Of a stretch of 64,000 bases of DNA, positions 8,554 through 16,814 are shown piece after piece (within the stretch, counting starts at the first letter, position 1; the number at the start of each line of letters is the position of its first letter). The DNA lies in NCBI GenBank assembly GCA_017427685.1, contig JAFRSH010000014.1, positions 1 to 64,000 of the forward strand. Direction: 5' to 3'. This DNA comes from Lachnospiraceae bacterium (GTDB lineage: Bacteria; Bacillota; Clostridia; Lachnospirales; Lachnospiraceae). Under the pieces are notes generated by a model. The model was not told the DNA's origin and did not search any database. It saw only the letters and a list, made by a program, of their open reading frames with translations. Both the position numbers and the translations under genes were made by a program.

Positions 8554-9245
8554 ACTACATCGAGAACGTTTATATATGCATCGCCGCACCGATACTCGTC
8601 GCAATCCTCGCTATGTCCGGCGCCGGATCTCCGAGCGGAGGCAACAAGACATTGGCGATCGACAGAGGTAACCGCAGAAGGGTAATGGTCTTCCTTCTGA
8701 TCGGAATGACCATCTGCCTGCTTTCTTCGTACATCAGCACCTTCCTCGCTCTCATTCTGGAAGCAGACAGACAGGAAGCTACATGGGAGATCACGCCGCT
8801 TGTCGAGGAAGTGATGAAATTCCTGCCCATACTCTTTTATATACTTGTGTTCGAGCCCGACAACAGAGAAGAATCGGCCGTGAACATCATGGCTGTCGCA
8901 GTCGGATTCGCAACGCTTGAGAACGTCTGTTACCTCACCGCGAACGGTGCCGCAGATATCCTGCTGCTCGGAGTCAGGGGCTTCGGAACAGGCGTAATGC
9001 ACGTGGTCTGCGGAGAGATCGTGTACATCGGATTCGTTTTCCTTTGGAATGAGTTCTGGCTGCGTTTCGCCGGGATCGCGGGCCTCATTTCGCTGTCCGC
9101 TACGTATCACGCAATCTACAATATCCTTGTTGCTCAGGACGGTGTCACCGCATGGATCGGTTACCTGATCCCGATGTTGACCGCGGTATTCATGCTGCAC
9201 CTGAGGCGCAGGCTGCGGATCGCCCGTGAAAAGAGTTCGTCGTGA
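8550..9245 (+). CDS. PrsW-family glutamic-type intramembrane protease
   Basis: The 231-residue polytopic membrane protein carries the PrsW (M82) motifs in order: EE at 86-87 in LVEEVMKFLP, E124-N125 in GFATLENVCYL, H151 in GVMHVVCGEIVY, and H187...N191 in TYHAIYNIL. In Bacillus subtilis PrsW makes the site-1 cut in the anti-sigma factor RsiW, releasing an ECF sigma factor. Here the gene is the fourth of a coupled operon starting with an ECF sigma gene. The most likely substrate is the two-span protein at 7616 or its paralogue at 9418. Substrate assignment is inference; family assignment is firm. A terminator follows. Confidence 0.85.
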   Translation: MNYIENVYICIAAPILVAILAMSGAGSPSGGNKTLAIDRGNRRRVMVFLLIGMTICLLSSYISTFLALILEADRQEATWEITPLVEEVMKFLPILFYILVFEPDNREESAVNIMAVAVGFATLENVCYLTANGAADILLLGVRGFGTGVMHVVCGEIVYIGFVFLWNEFWLRFAGIAGLISLSATYHAIYNILVAQDGVTAWIGYLIPMLTAVFMLHLRRRLRIAREKSSS

Positions 9246-9277
9246 GGCAGGAAACCGCGTACTGAATGCATTTTTAA

Positions 9278-9311
9278 GGAGCAGAAAATTTTCTGCTTCT
9301 TTTTTAATTTT
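9278..9311 (+). terminator. Intrinsic terminator of the sigma/PrsW operon
   Basis: AGCAGAAAA (9280-9288) meets its exact complement TTTTCTGCT (9289-9297) and is followed by a long T-rich run to about 9326. Confidence 0.8.
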
Positions 9312-9417
9312 TTTTTTATTTTTTTTGAGGAATTTTGAGGGTAAATGGACTCTATATATATGTAAGATGATTTGGGTACGAAATGGGTGGCAAGTTTTCG
9401 GGAAAGGAGGACGATTC

Positions 9418-9747
9418 ATGATGACTGATGCAAAAAGGCTTGAAGCCATGCACGAACGCGCTAAGATGATCAAACTTGCGCGTGACAGAATGATAAACAG
9501 AATATTGGGGACGGTTTCAACGCTTATGTTGGCAGCTATCGTCGTCCTTTCGACTCTGTCGGGAGGCGGACAACACACGATCGAAAGTGCGGGGGAAGCA
9601 GGATCCTCGTTGCTTTATGAAGGAGTCGGAGGCTATGTGATCGTTGCGGTAACTTCTTTTATGGTTGCGGTAGTCATCACAGTGCTGTGTATCAGGTGGA
9701 GGAACAAACAGAAAAACACGGATCCGCCTGCAAAAGATAAAGTTTAA
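9418..9747 (+). CDS. Paralogue of the two-span candidate anti-sigma protein
   Basis: The 109-residue protein starts at ATG 9418, 7 bases after GGAAAGGAGG. It has a charged N-terminus (MTDAKRLEAMHERAKMIK), span 1 at about 28-47, a short outside loop, span 2 at about 72-94 (VGGYVIVAVTSFMVAVVITV) and a basic tail. It matches the 7616 product in start motif, topology and second span. It lies after the operon's terminator and between two terminators, so it seems to be separately transcribed. A second substrate or decoy for the protease is a reasonable guess, unproven. Confidence 0.72.
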   Translation: MMTDAKRLEAMHERAKMIKLARDRMINRILGTVSTLMLAAIVVLSTLSGGGQHTIESAGEAGSSLLYEGVGGYVIVAVTSFMVAVVITVLCIRWRNKQKNTDPPAKDKV

Positions 9748-9776
9748 AACCCACAAAGGACAAGCAGATAGATTTG

Positions 9777-9813
9777 AAAACGCCCCGTACGACGACCGGG
9801 GTGTTTTCTTTTG
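9777..9813 (+). terminator. Intrinsic terminator
   Basis: AAAACGCCCCG (9777-9787) pairs with CGGGGTGTTTT (9797-9807) over a 9-base loop, followed by CTTTTG. Confidence 0.8.
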
Positions 9814-9935
9814 TTTGGTTCGGATGTAAAATAAGAGACGATCAACACACTGAAATATAGTCAGAGTGCCGGAGGTTGAGACGTGAAACCCCGTGAGTGG
9901 GTATATGCGTTAACAAAAAGTATAAGAGGAAACAC

Positions 9936-10379
9936 ATGAGAGCAGTACTTACCAGAGTTAAAAGCGCGTCGGTCACCATAGAAGGAAAGACGGTCGGGGA
10001 GATCGGGAAAGGCTTCCTGATCCTGCTCGGAGTTCATGTGACCGACACTGAGGAGATCGCGAAGAAGATCGCCGACAAGATCTGCGGTCTCAGGATCTTT
10101 GAGGATCCTGACGGCAAGATGAACATCAACCCCACCGACGCGGGAGCAGAGCTTCTGATCGTGAGCCAGTTCACGCTTTACGCGGACTGCAGGAAGAGGC
10201 GCCCCGGCTTTACCGAGGCTGCCAGACCCGAACTCGCCGTCCCGCTCTACGAGCTTGTTATCGCGGAGTGCAGGGCGCGTGGTTTCAAAGTTGAAACGGG
10301 AGAGTTCGGGGCAGACATGCAGGTCGCTTCGGTCAATGACGGACCCGTGACCATTATCCTCGACAGCAATGAGCTGTGA
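9936..10379 (+). CDS. dtd: D-aminoacyl-tRNA deacylase
   Basis: The 147-residue protein matches DTD over its full length. It starts MRAVLTRVKSASV, carries the SQFTLYADCRKRRPGF active-site segment and ends with the NDGPVTIILD motif that forms the Gly-cisPro-type pocket. DTD removes D-amino acids (and misattached glycine) from tRNA in the cytoplasm. ATG 9936 was chosen over an upstream in-frame GTG because AGAGGA precedes it and the family begins MRAV. Its stop abuts the stop of the convergent lipoprotein gene without a gap. Confidence 0.95.
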   Translation: MRAVLTRVKSASVTIEGKTVGEIGKGFLILLGVHVTDTEEIAKKIADKICGLRIFEDPDGKMNINPTDAGAELLIVSQFTLYADCRKRRPGFTEAARPELAVPLYELVIAECRARGFKVETGEFGADMQVASVNDGPVTIILDSNEL

Positions 10380-11840
10380 TCATTTTACATAACCAAGCGA
10401 CAGGATCGTGAAGGACGTGTCTTCGAAGCCTTCGGCCATCCTGATCTCAACGGTATGCTCCGCGCTTTCTTCGGCGTCGATCACCGAGACAACGTTGCAG
10501 TTGTTCCATCCGCCGGAAGCCCAGCCGTTGCATGCTTCAACAGGAGTACCGTCTACAAGGACCTCGGCAAGCCCGAAGGTCTTTGTTTTTGATGTTTTGA
10601 AATTGAGCAGCAGCTTGCTGCATGTAAGTTTAAGTGTGAAGGGAGCGTTTCCGCCGTCCTTGTCATGCATGAAGTTCTCGCCGAAAGCGCTCTTCTTGGT
10701 GAAGAACATCGACTGCAGCGCCTTGTCGGTGAGCGTGAAGCTTCCGGGATCGACTGAGACGCCTTCCTCAAGCGTACTGAGGTCTGAAGTGATGAGCGTG
10801 GTGTGCTCGTAGGAAACTTGCTTGATGCCCTTCTCGGGAACCTCCGATTCCGGGTCGGGGTCCTCTCTGTCGATAAGTCCGATCAGGTGCATGAGGCAAT
10901 CACTCATGATCTGATGACCGTAGGTCTTGGGATGGTACTCGTCGGAGAAGAAGAGCACGTCATTCAGCTCTCCCGAGGCGTACGGACCTGCGACAGCGTC
11001 CTTGATGCTGACCATCGGAAGCCCGTAGATCTCACCCTCGGGGATATAGTTGGTCTGCATGTTCCATTTGCTCTTGAATACGGCGAAAAGCAGGATGACC
11101 GCACAATCGGGGTTATCGGTGAGCGCTCTGTGGATCATGCTCGAGTAAGCCTGACCGTGCGTCGCTTCGCCGGAATCGTTGACTGCGAACTCGATCACCA
11201 ACAGGTCGGGAGCGCCGCCGAGAAGTCCCACGATATCTCTGTCATAGCGCATGATGCCGAGGGATGAAGGGGTGCCCGAGAGTCCGGCGTTGACGAACTT
11301 CATGTTGTCGGCGCCTTCGGGGCAGTAGTCTCTCTTAAAAGCCTCGGCGAATTTGTAGGCGTAGCCCTCCGTGTTGGTGGAAGCGCCCGCGCCTTCGGTG
11401 ACGGACCCGCCGATCGCCGCAACCCTGACCTCGCCGCCTGAGCGCGCTTTCTCAAGAACCTTCTTGAGACGTGCGTTGTTGCCCGTGGAAACGATGGAAG
11501 CCTCGACCATGTCCGCGTACCAGGCTTCGTAGTCCTCTTCGCCGGGGATAACGGCAGGTGTTTCGGTAGTTTCGTTAACGCTTATGTCACCCTCCGGGGT
11601 TGCTGCGGTCTCCGCGGCAGGCTCGGACGTGGGGTCGGGTGCGGGTTCCTCAGTGGGAACTGCAACCTCCTCGAGTACAGGGGAAGGCTCGGAGGCCTCC
11701 GACTCGGGAACCGGCGCAGAGGCAGCGGGAGTCACTTCTTCTACAGACGTAGAAGAGCCGCTCGGAGCCGCGGAACTGCAGGCCGTGAGCATAAGCGTTA
11801 AACAGATCATTACAGCCAGTAATCTATGATATCTTTTCAT
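10380..11840 (-). CDS. Lipoprotein with SGNH/GDSL hydrolase domain
   Basis: The 486-residue protein starts MKRYHRLLAVMICLTLMLTAC, a lipoprotein signal with lipobox LTAC (lipidated Cys21), after AAAGGA. A Pro/Glu/Ala/Thr-rich spacer (about 22-105) would lift the enzyme off the membrane. The SGNH domain shows block I as AAIGGSVTEGAG (Ser nucleophile, GGS rather than GDS), block III VNDSGEATH, and block V DEYHPKTYGH with the Asp-x-x-His pair. A beta-rich C-terminal region of about 130 residues follows. Extracellular deacetylation or esterase activity on polysaccharide is likely; the substrate is unknown. The upstream ORF extension would bury the signal peptide and was rejected. Confidence 0.85.
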   Translation of the reverse strand: MKRYHRLLAVMICLTLMLTACSSAAPSGSSTSVEEVTPAASAPVPESEASEPSPVLEEVAVPTEEPAPDPTSEPAAETAATPEGDISVNETTETPAVIPGEEDYEAWYADMVEASIVSTGNNARLKKVLEKARSGGEVRVAAIGGSVTEGAGASTNTEGYAYKFAEAFKRDYCPEGADNMKFVNAGLSGTPSSLGIMRYDRDIVGLLGGAPDLLVIEFAVNDSGEATHGQAYSSMIHRALTDNPDCAVILLFAVFKSKWNMQTNYIPEGEIYGLPMVSIKDAVAGPYASGELNDVLFFSDEYHPKTYGHQIMSDCLMHLIGLIDREDPDPESEVPEKGIKQVSYEHTTLITSDLSTLEEGVSVDPGSFTLTDKALQSMFFTKKSAFGENFMHDKDGGNAPFTLKLTCSKLLLNFKTSKTKTFGLAEVLVDGTPVEACNGWASGGWNNCNVVSVIDAEESAEHTVEIRMAEGFEDTSFTILSLGYVK

Positions 11841-11995
11841 CCGGGTTTTCCTTTCTGAGTGTGTGCTACTTATAGTTTTCTTGGGTTTTGTGTGAGTTAT
11901 GTTACCAAATTCACTATGCCCCTTCAACTCATTTTTGGATACGGGACTTGTCATTTTCTGCAAACCCCTCTCAGTGAGGGCTTGAGCGATTCAAC

Positions 11996-12024
11996 TTGTA
12001 GAATGCTTTTTGGGATACTATAAT
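11996..12024 (+). promoter_or_regulatory. Sigma-A-type promoter for the DUF3089 protein gene
   Basis: TTGTAG (11996-12001), a 17-bp spacer and a perfect TATAAT (12019-12024) lie 86 bases before the chosen ATG. The region between holds a CCGG-rich hairpin potential (GCCCGGACC...CCGGGC). Confidence 0.7.
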
Positions 12025-12109
12025 GAGTGAAGACGCCCGGACCGACAAGCAACTTCCGGGCGGAAAAACCGGATCCCACGGGACCCGGAGTATAAAGGAT
12101 GGGATAATT

Positions 12110-14449
12110 ATGAGAAAGACAAAACAAAGGATCTTAATGTGTCTCATGGTGCTCGCGCTTGTTCTGGGCGTGATCGCTCCTTGCGCACCCGCATCCGCCG
12201 CGGCCGATGCAGGGACGATCGTTGCTAAGGCTTTAAAGAAACTTCAGGCTGCCGAAACGATCAGCTTTGACACAGATTTCGAAGTGATCATAACCACTTT
12301 CGGCGACACATTCACCCAGAAACAGTACGGGATCAGCATGTCGGATGACGACATATCCTACGCTGTCCTGTTCGATACGCTTGAGGATGAAAAGGCATGG
12401 ACCCAGTACGGCAAGGACGGTATCGTCTACAGAAAGGGCGTGTTTGAGGATTCCTACAAGGCTCTCGTCGATGAGAACTACAGGGAAGAAGAGAAGACAC
12501 CCAAGAAGTCGATAGAGCACCAGATTGCCAATCTTACCGATCTGAAGATCAAGAAGACCTCGAAGAAGTATTACACGATCACCGGCAAGCCGGTAGCCGA
12601 GAACGCTGATGAGAAGAAGATCACGCTCCTGATCAGCAGGAAAACGGGCAAGCTCGTCAGGTTCTACGCTACATTGAAGAAGTGCGAGAAGAACTACCTC
12701 TTCTCCAACGCGACGTACACGATCGAGGGCGGATCATACAGCTACAGTAACATCGGTTACAGCGAATCAAAACTCTCGCTTCCCGCAGAGATCACGGACG
12801 CTCAGCAGGTTGCTTCCCGTACCTACGCGCTCTACAATGCGACCCTTAACGCAGGGGTATACGGTATCGGATTTGACGGCAAGTATTACTACATGAGCAG
12901 CAGGAGCAGGCTCGCCAAGTGCGACACCGACATGCAGAGCACAGTCTTTTCGGATGAGCCTTTTAAGGGTCTTGAGAAAGAGGCAGACACTTTGGTCGAT
13001 CTCGATGTGGCAGGCGGCGAGGTCTACGCCGGCGTACAGAAGGTTGAGGACGGCGTAGCTTCGAACCTCCAGATCGCAGTGTACGATGCTGAAACTTTGA
13101 AGCTTGCGCGTTCCTACACGCTCGGCACCGAAAGCGGTCAGACCGACATCGCCGGGATCGCGGTCGATACCGACAACAAGTGCATCTGGCTCTCGTCGTC
13201 GAAGGGCAGATACATCTACGCTTATGCTGTCGACACCGGCGCGTTCCTCAAGAAGGTTGCGCTTGACGCGGCTCCCGCAGGTATCTCCGGAATCGCTTAC
13301 TACGACGGATGGATCTACATCACCACTACTCTCGGCGGTTACAACCTGTATCGTTGTCAGGTTGACTCGGCGGCCGACACCTTTAAGGTAAGCAAAGAGC
13401 GTAAACTCGCTGAACTCATCAACGCGGCCGACACGGTGGGCATCGCGTTTGACGACGCAAGCGACCGCCTGATCCTCGTATCGAACGGATTCTACAGATA
13501 CGATATGAAGGTGAACGATCACCCGCTTGACTACAGCGAAGCCGCTAACTGGGTTTCGCTCCCCGGTGAGGCAGAGCTTGCCGATCCCACCAAGGAAGCG
13601 GATGTGTTCATGGTACTTCCCACCATCAACATGAACAAGTTTAAGCCCGGCAATACAGACCCCACTAACCTTCGTGAGGCCCTCAGATTTACCAAGACCT
13701 TCAACATGGAGAAGGGGATCCTTGACGATGCGGCTGTGATCTACTCGCCTCTTTACAGGCAGACCACGATCGGCAGTTTCCTCGGAGAGGACGGACTCAT
13801 CGATTTCGCCAATGTCAGCGATGCGCGCAAAGCCTACGATGATATCGCGTACGAGGACATCAGGAACGCTTGGCTCTACTACATGAAGAACTGCAACAAC
13901 GGTCGTCCCGTAGTGCTCTTTGGCTACTCGCAGGGCGGCGACATGGTAAAGCGTCTCCTCGAGGAGTTCGGTAACGACAGTGAGTTCAAGGATCTGTTTG
14001 TTTGCGCCTATGTGATAGGCTCGAGCATCTACGAAGAAGACCTTGCGAAGTACCCTCACCTCAAGATGGCTCAGGGCGAGAAGGACACAGGCGTTATCAT
14101 CGGCTTCAACGCTGTTGACGGGCGTATGGAAAGACCCGATGTGAAGGAACTCTCCATCAACCCTCTCAACTGGAAGACAGACAGTACTCCCGCAGCAGCC
14201 AAGAAGAACCTCGGAATGGTTACGGCCAATACATGGGGAGTTGAGACAAGCGAAACACCCGCTTACTGCGGTGCGTACATTGACTCCGCGAGCGGCAAGC
14301 TGGTGGTTACGGACATAGAAGGTCAGGATGAGCTTTACAACGCAGACAACGGTGTGTTCCGCAAGGGCGACTACCACACCGCCGACCTGAACATGTTCTA
14401 CCGCAATCTTGAGAAGAACGTACAGACAAGAATTAAGGAATTCAGATAA
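12110..14449 (+). CDS. Secreted multidomain protein with C-terminal DUF3089 alpha/beta hydrolase
   Basis: The 779-residue protein starts at ATG 12110 with a signal peptide (MRKTKQRILMCLMVLALVLG ... ASAA). Residues about 36-230 resemble a lipoprotein-carrier-like fold (KALKKLQAAETISFDTDFE, YTITGKPVAENADEKKI). About 240-500 is beta-propeller-like sequence (VYGIGFDGKYYYM, GIAVDTDNKCIWLSSS, GIAYYDGWIYI). The last 270 residues form a DUF3089 hydrolase (VFMVLPTINMNK, nucleophile elbow GYSQGG with S607, DVKELSINPLNW). An extracellular lipase or esterase is likely. This order of domains in one chain is unusual. The end overlaps the convergent transporter gene by 8 bp. An upstream in-frame start at 12023 was rejected because it precedes the signal peptide. 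Confidence 0.8.
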   Translation: MRKTKQRILMCLMVLALVLGVIAPCAPASAAADAGTIVAKALKKLQAAETISFDTDFEVIITTFGDTFTQKQYGISMSDDDISYAVLFDTLEDEKAWTQYGKDGIVYRKGVFEDSYKALVDENYREEEKTPKKSIEHQIANLTDLKIKKTSKKYYTITGKPVAENADEKKITLLISRKTGKLVRFYATLKKCEKNYLFSNATYTIEGGSYSYSNIGYSESKLSLPAEITDAQQVASRTYALYNATLNAGVYGIGFDGKYYYMSSRSRLAKCDTDMQSTVFSDEPFKGLEKEADTLVDLDVAGGEVYAGVQKVEDGVASNLQIAVYDAETLKLARSYTLGTESGQTDIAGIAVDTDNKCIWLSSSKGRYIYAYAVDTGAFLKKVALDAAPAGISGIAYYDGWIYITTTLGGYNLYRCQVDSAADTFKVSKERKLAELINAADTVGIAFDDASDRLILVSNGFYRYDMKVNDHPLDYSEAANWVSLPGEAELADPTKEADVFMVLPTINMNKFKPGNTDPTNLREALRFTKTFNMEKGILDDAAVIYSPLYRQTTIGSFLGEDGLIDFANVSDARKAYDDIAYEDIRNAWLYYMKNCNNGRPVVLFGYSQGGDMVKRLLEEFGNDSEFKDLFVCAYVIGSSIYEEDLAKYPHLKMAQGEKDTGVIIGFNAVDGRMERPDVKELSINPLNWKTDSTPAAAKKNLGMVTANTWGVETSETPAYCGAYIDSASGKLVVTDIEGQDELYNADNGVFRKGDYHTADLNMFYRNLEKNVQTRIKEFR

Positions 14450-16367
14450 AGAATCCTATAACGAGATATCCTGCAGCCGCGATCGCTGAAAAGATCAGAC
14501 TGTAGGTAAGTCGTACACGGAATGCGTCGGTCGGGTTTATCCCGACCGCGATTCCTATATTGAGCGATTCGGCTGTAAACATACTGAGCTTTTCGCCCGC
14601 GATACCGGCTCCGGCAATGGCTCCCACGAAGACTGCGGGGCTGAGGTTTATGCCGTTGACAAGGCTGATAACGACCGGGAACGAGATCGCGTACATAGCC
14701 CACGATGATCCGAGGACCATCGTCAGCAGGAGCGAGAAGATGAACACCACCATCGGAAGAAGGAAGATATACCCGCCGAACACGTCTATCATATCTCCGA
14801 AGTAATCAAACAGATTGAGTCTGTTCAGCAGCGAAGAGAAGCACATGGTCACAATGTACATTACGATGGCGGGAACTGTGTTGGCTATGCCGTCGAGCAT
14901 GTGCTCCACGAATTGTTCGGGGGGCATGACGCCTCTGAAGGTGTAAAGTACAAACATGAAGACAAGCGTTGCCACAAGGCCGACAGCGCTGTCGAGCACG
15001 AAGCTCTCGTTGAGAAAGCTTCTGAACGCAACGGAAGCAACGACCATCACAAGGATCGGAAGCATTACGTTGCTAATCTTGCCCCACACCTCTGTTTCAT
15101 GAACGCTCAGGTATTTCTCGGAGCCGTCGGGCCAGAGCGTGCCGCCTTCGTCGTGACGTTTCTGAGCTTTCTTCAGACGACCGGTGAGCGGAAGCTTCCC
15201 GAAGGAGAAGAGGATCATGGCTGCAAGAGTTATGATTGAAAACAGGTTGAAGGGTATCGACTTGCAGAAGAGAGCTGCTGCATCGACTCCGACAGTTGCG
15301 CGAAGAGTACCGATCACGTAGATCCCCCACAGAGAGATCGGAAGGAACGAACTCAGTACCGTCGGGAGCATACTGAAGAAAAGAGCAAGTTTTTCACGTA
15401 CCACGCCGCACTTTTTGGAGGGTGAGTACGATGCATATGAAGCGGCGAGCATATTGAGACCGTCATCGATCGAGGTCGCCGCCATGATACCAAGAGAGCC
15501 CAGATAAATGCTTTTCGGGCTCTTTTCTACTTTAAGAGCCATTTTTTCGAAGGCCGTAACTCCGCCGGATGCCGTGATAAGATTAACAACCGCACCGATC
15601 AGCGCCATTACGAGCACCGTGAAGACGTTGCCCGAGGATGACATGGACTTCTCGATCGCATCGGTGAAGCCGATGAACACTCCGTTGCGGTAAGCGAGAA
15701 GAGCTGCGAGTGCCGTGGAAACGATCAGGGATTCTATGGTCCTTCTTGTAAGGATGGCGTAGACAGGCATAAACAGCAACGGTACAAGGAAGACGGGAGC
15801 CGTTGTACTCCTCGGGATGAGGAGCACGGATGCGATAAAGATCACGGCGAGTATTCCGTAATGGATCGCAACCTGCTTGCCTGTGAGCGGGGTGAAGTTG
15901 GAAGGATGGCGCAGAACGCCCTTACGCATGCCGGAAAGCGCCATGAGCTGCGTGTGCTTGCCGGAAACCTGCGAGTAAACGCGCTTCATGAGCTCTCCGT
16001 AGATCTCGGGATGCTTTGAGATAAAGAGGACAGCGTCCTCGTTCGAAAGTCTGTAAACAATGGTCCGTCCGAGCGAGCGAACGGTAGAGAGGCGCTTCTC
16101 GCCTGTCAGTGCCGCGTATTCGCCGAAATAGTTGCCTTTGTGGAGAATGTTGACCTGGTTGCCGTCATTGTCGAGAACCACAGCTGCACCCGAATCGATG
16201 AAGTACATTCCGTCGGAAGGTGATCCGATAGTGCAGATATCGGTTCCGTTTTCGTACACAAAACGAACGAGACGTTTCTTGATCTCATTTAATTCTTCAA
16301 TGCCTTCGGGAGTATCGGAAAGCCCGAAGAAATTCTTGATGTAGGAATTGTTGATGAGTTCGGCCAT
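14442..16367 (-). CDS. Cyclic-nucleotide-binding domain fused to NhaC-type Na+/H+ antiporter
   Basis: The 641-residue protein starts MAELINNSYIK after GGGGAGG. Residues about 15-135 form a CAP_ED/cNMP-binding fold (IGSPSDGMYFIDSGAAVVL, GNYFGEYAALTGEKRLSTVR). From about 165 to the end there are about eleven membrane spans of the NhaC/SLC13-like antiporter group, with characteristic segments AATSIDDGLNML and GSSWAMYAISFPV. The likely activity is Na+ or organic-anion/H+ exchange across the inner membrane, gated by a nucleotide or other ligand. The phosphate-binding cassette (FGEYAALTGEKRLSTV) lacks the canonical Arg-Ala pair, so the ligand may not be cAMP. An upstream in-frame ATG was rejected for lack of a ribosome site. 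Confidence 0.82.
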   Translation of the reverse strand: MAELINNSYIKNFFGLSDTPEGIEELNEIKKRLVRFVYENGTDICTIGSPSDGMYFIDSGAAVVLDNDGNQVNILHKGNYFGEYAALTGEKRLSTVRSLGRTIVYRLSNEDAVLFISKHPEIYGELMKRVYSQVSGKHTQLMALSGMRKGVLRHPSNFTPLTGKQVAIHYGILAVIFIASVLLIPRSTTAPVFLVPLLFMPVYAILTRRTIESLIVSTALAALLAYRNGVFIGFTDAIEKSMSSSGNVFTVLVMALIGAVVNLITASGGVTAFEKMALKVEKSPKSIYLGSLGIMAATSIDDGLNMLAASYASYSPSKKCGVVREKLALFFSMLPTVLSSFLPISLWGIYVIGTLRATVGVDAAALFCKSIPFNLFSIITLAAMILFSFGKLPLTGRLKKAQKRHDEGGTLWPDGSEKYLSVHETEVWGKISNVMLPILVMVVASVAFRSFLNESFVLDSAVGLVATLVFMFVLYTFRGVMPPEQFVEHMLDGIANTVPAIVMYIVTMCFSSLLNRLNLFDYFGDMIDVFGGYIFLLPMVVFIFSLLLTMVLGSSWAMYAISFPVVISLVNGINLSPAVFVGAIAGAGIAGEKLSMFTAESLNIGIAVGINPTDAFRVRLTYSLIFSAIAAAGYLVIGFFI

Positions 16368-16443
16368 GGGTCCTCCCCTTCGAAGGTGCGACAAATAAAC
16401 GGTTCCATCGCAAATTATACTACAGAACCCGAGCAATTCACAC

Positions 16444-16472
16444 TTGTTTTTTCGGGCAGTGCGTAGTATTAT
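16444..16472 (+). promoter_or_regulatory. Promoter of the thi operon
   Basis: TTGTTT (16444-16449), 17-bp spacer, TATTAT (16467-16472). Transcription would begin about 10 bases before the TPP riboswitch. It overlaps the divergent 5' region of the transporter gene. Confidence 0.55.
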
Positions 16473-16481
16473 CAATTCGTT

Positions 16482-16572
16482 GAAGAAACGGGAGCTTGTG
16501 TATACAGGCTGAGAGGAAGGTTAAACCTTCGACCGTAAACCTGATTTGGGTAATGCCAACGTAGGGATGACT
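16482..16572 (+). ncRNA. TPP riboswitch (THI element)
   Basis: The conserved TPP-binding bases are present in order: GGAGCTTG, ACAGGCTGAGAGGA, CGACCGTAAACCTGAT, TTGGGTAATGCCAACGTAGGGATG. The GGCTGAGA pyrimidine-sensor loop and the CCTGAT/GGGTAATGCCA pyrophosphate-sensor arm are unmistakable. An intrinsic terminator follows at 16590, and then the thiW-thiM-thiE-thiD-thiC genes, so thiamine pyrophosphate should stop transcription early. The 180 bases between the terminator and thiW (16623-16800) hold small hairpins but no gene I can support. Confidence 0.95.
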
Positions 16573-16589
16573 ATATATTGTAAGTTATC

Positions 16590-16622
16590 AAGGCTGCCCG
16601 AAGAAGGCAGCTTTTATTTTTT
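16590..16622 (+). terminator. Riboswitch-controlled terminator
   Basis: AAGGCTGCC (16590-16598) pairs with GGCAGCTT (16606-16613) and is followed by TTATTTTTTC. Its position 20 bases after the riboswitch core makes it the expected expression platform. Confidence 0.8.
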
Positions 16623-16814
16623 CAAACCTAAGTATCCGCCTGTGCGGCGGACGGATGGAAGGGGAGCGCCTTACATCTTGTACAAAGCGATGGGAAGCCG
16701 TGTTTCGGCGTGAGAGGGGAAAATCGATTCCCGACCGAACGATCCGCGAGACAGACCGTGCCTGCAGACACGCTGTTTGACGCAGGGTCGTATCAAAACT
16801 TAGAGGTGAAAGAT

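Noticed and set aside
8469..9578. Minus-strand open frame across the PrsW gene
   Set aside because: It runs through terminators and opposite conserved PrsW motifs; no protein-like features.
12767..14377. Long minus-strand open frame (536 codons) opposite the DUF3089 protein
   Set aside because: The plus strand encodes a clear exported hydrolase with signal peptide, promoter and motifs; the antisense translation has no recognisable domain.
16623..16800. A second riboswitch between the TPP terminator and thiW
   Set aside because: Small hairpins are present (GCCG/CGGC, GGGAA/TTCCC), but no consensus of a known class and no second terminator.
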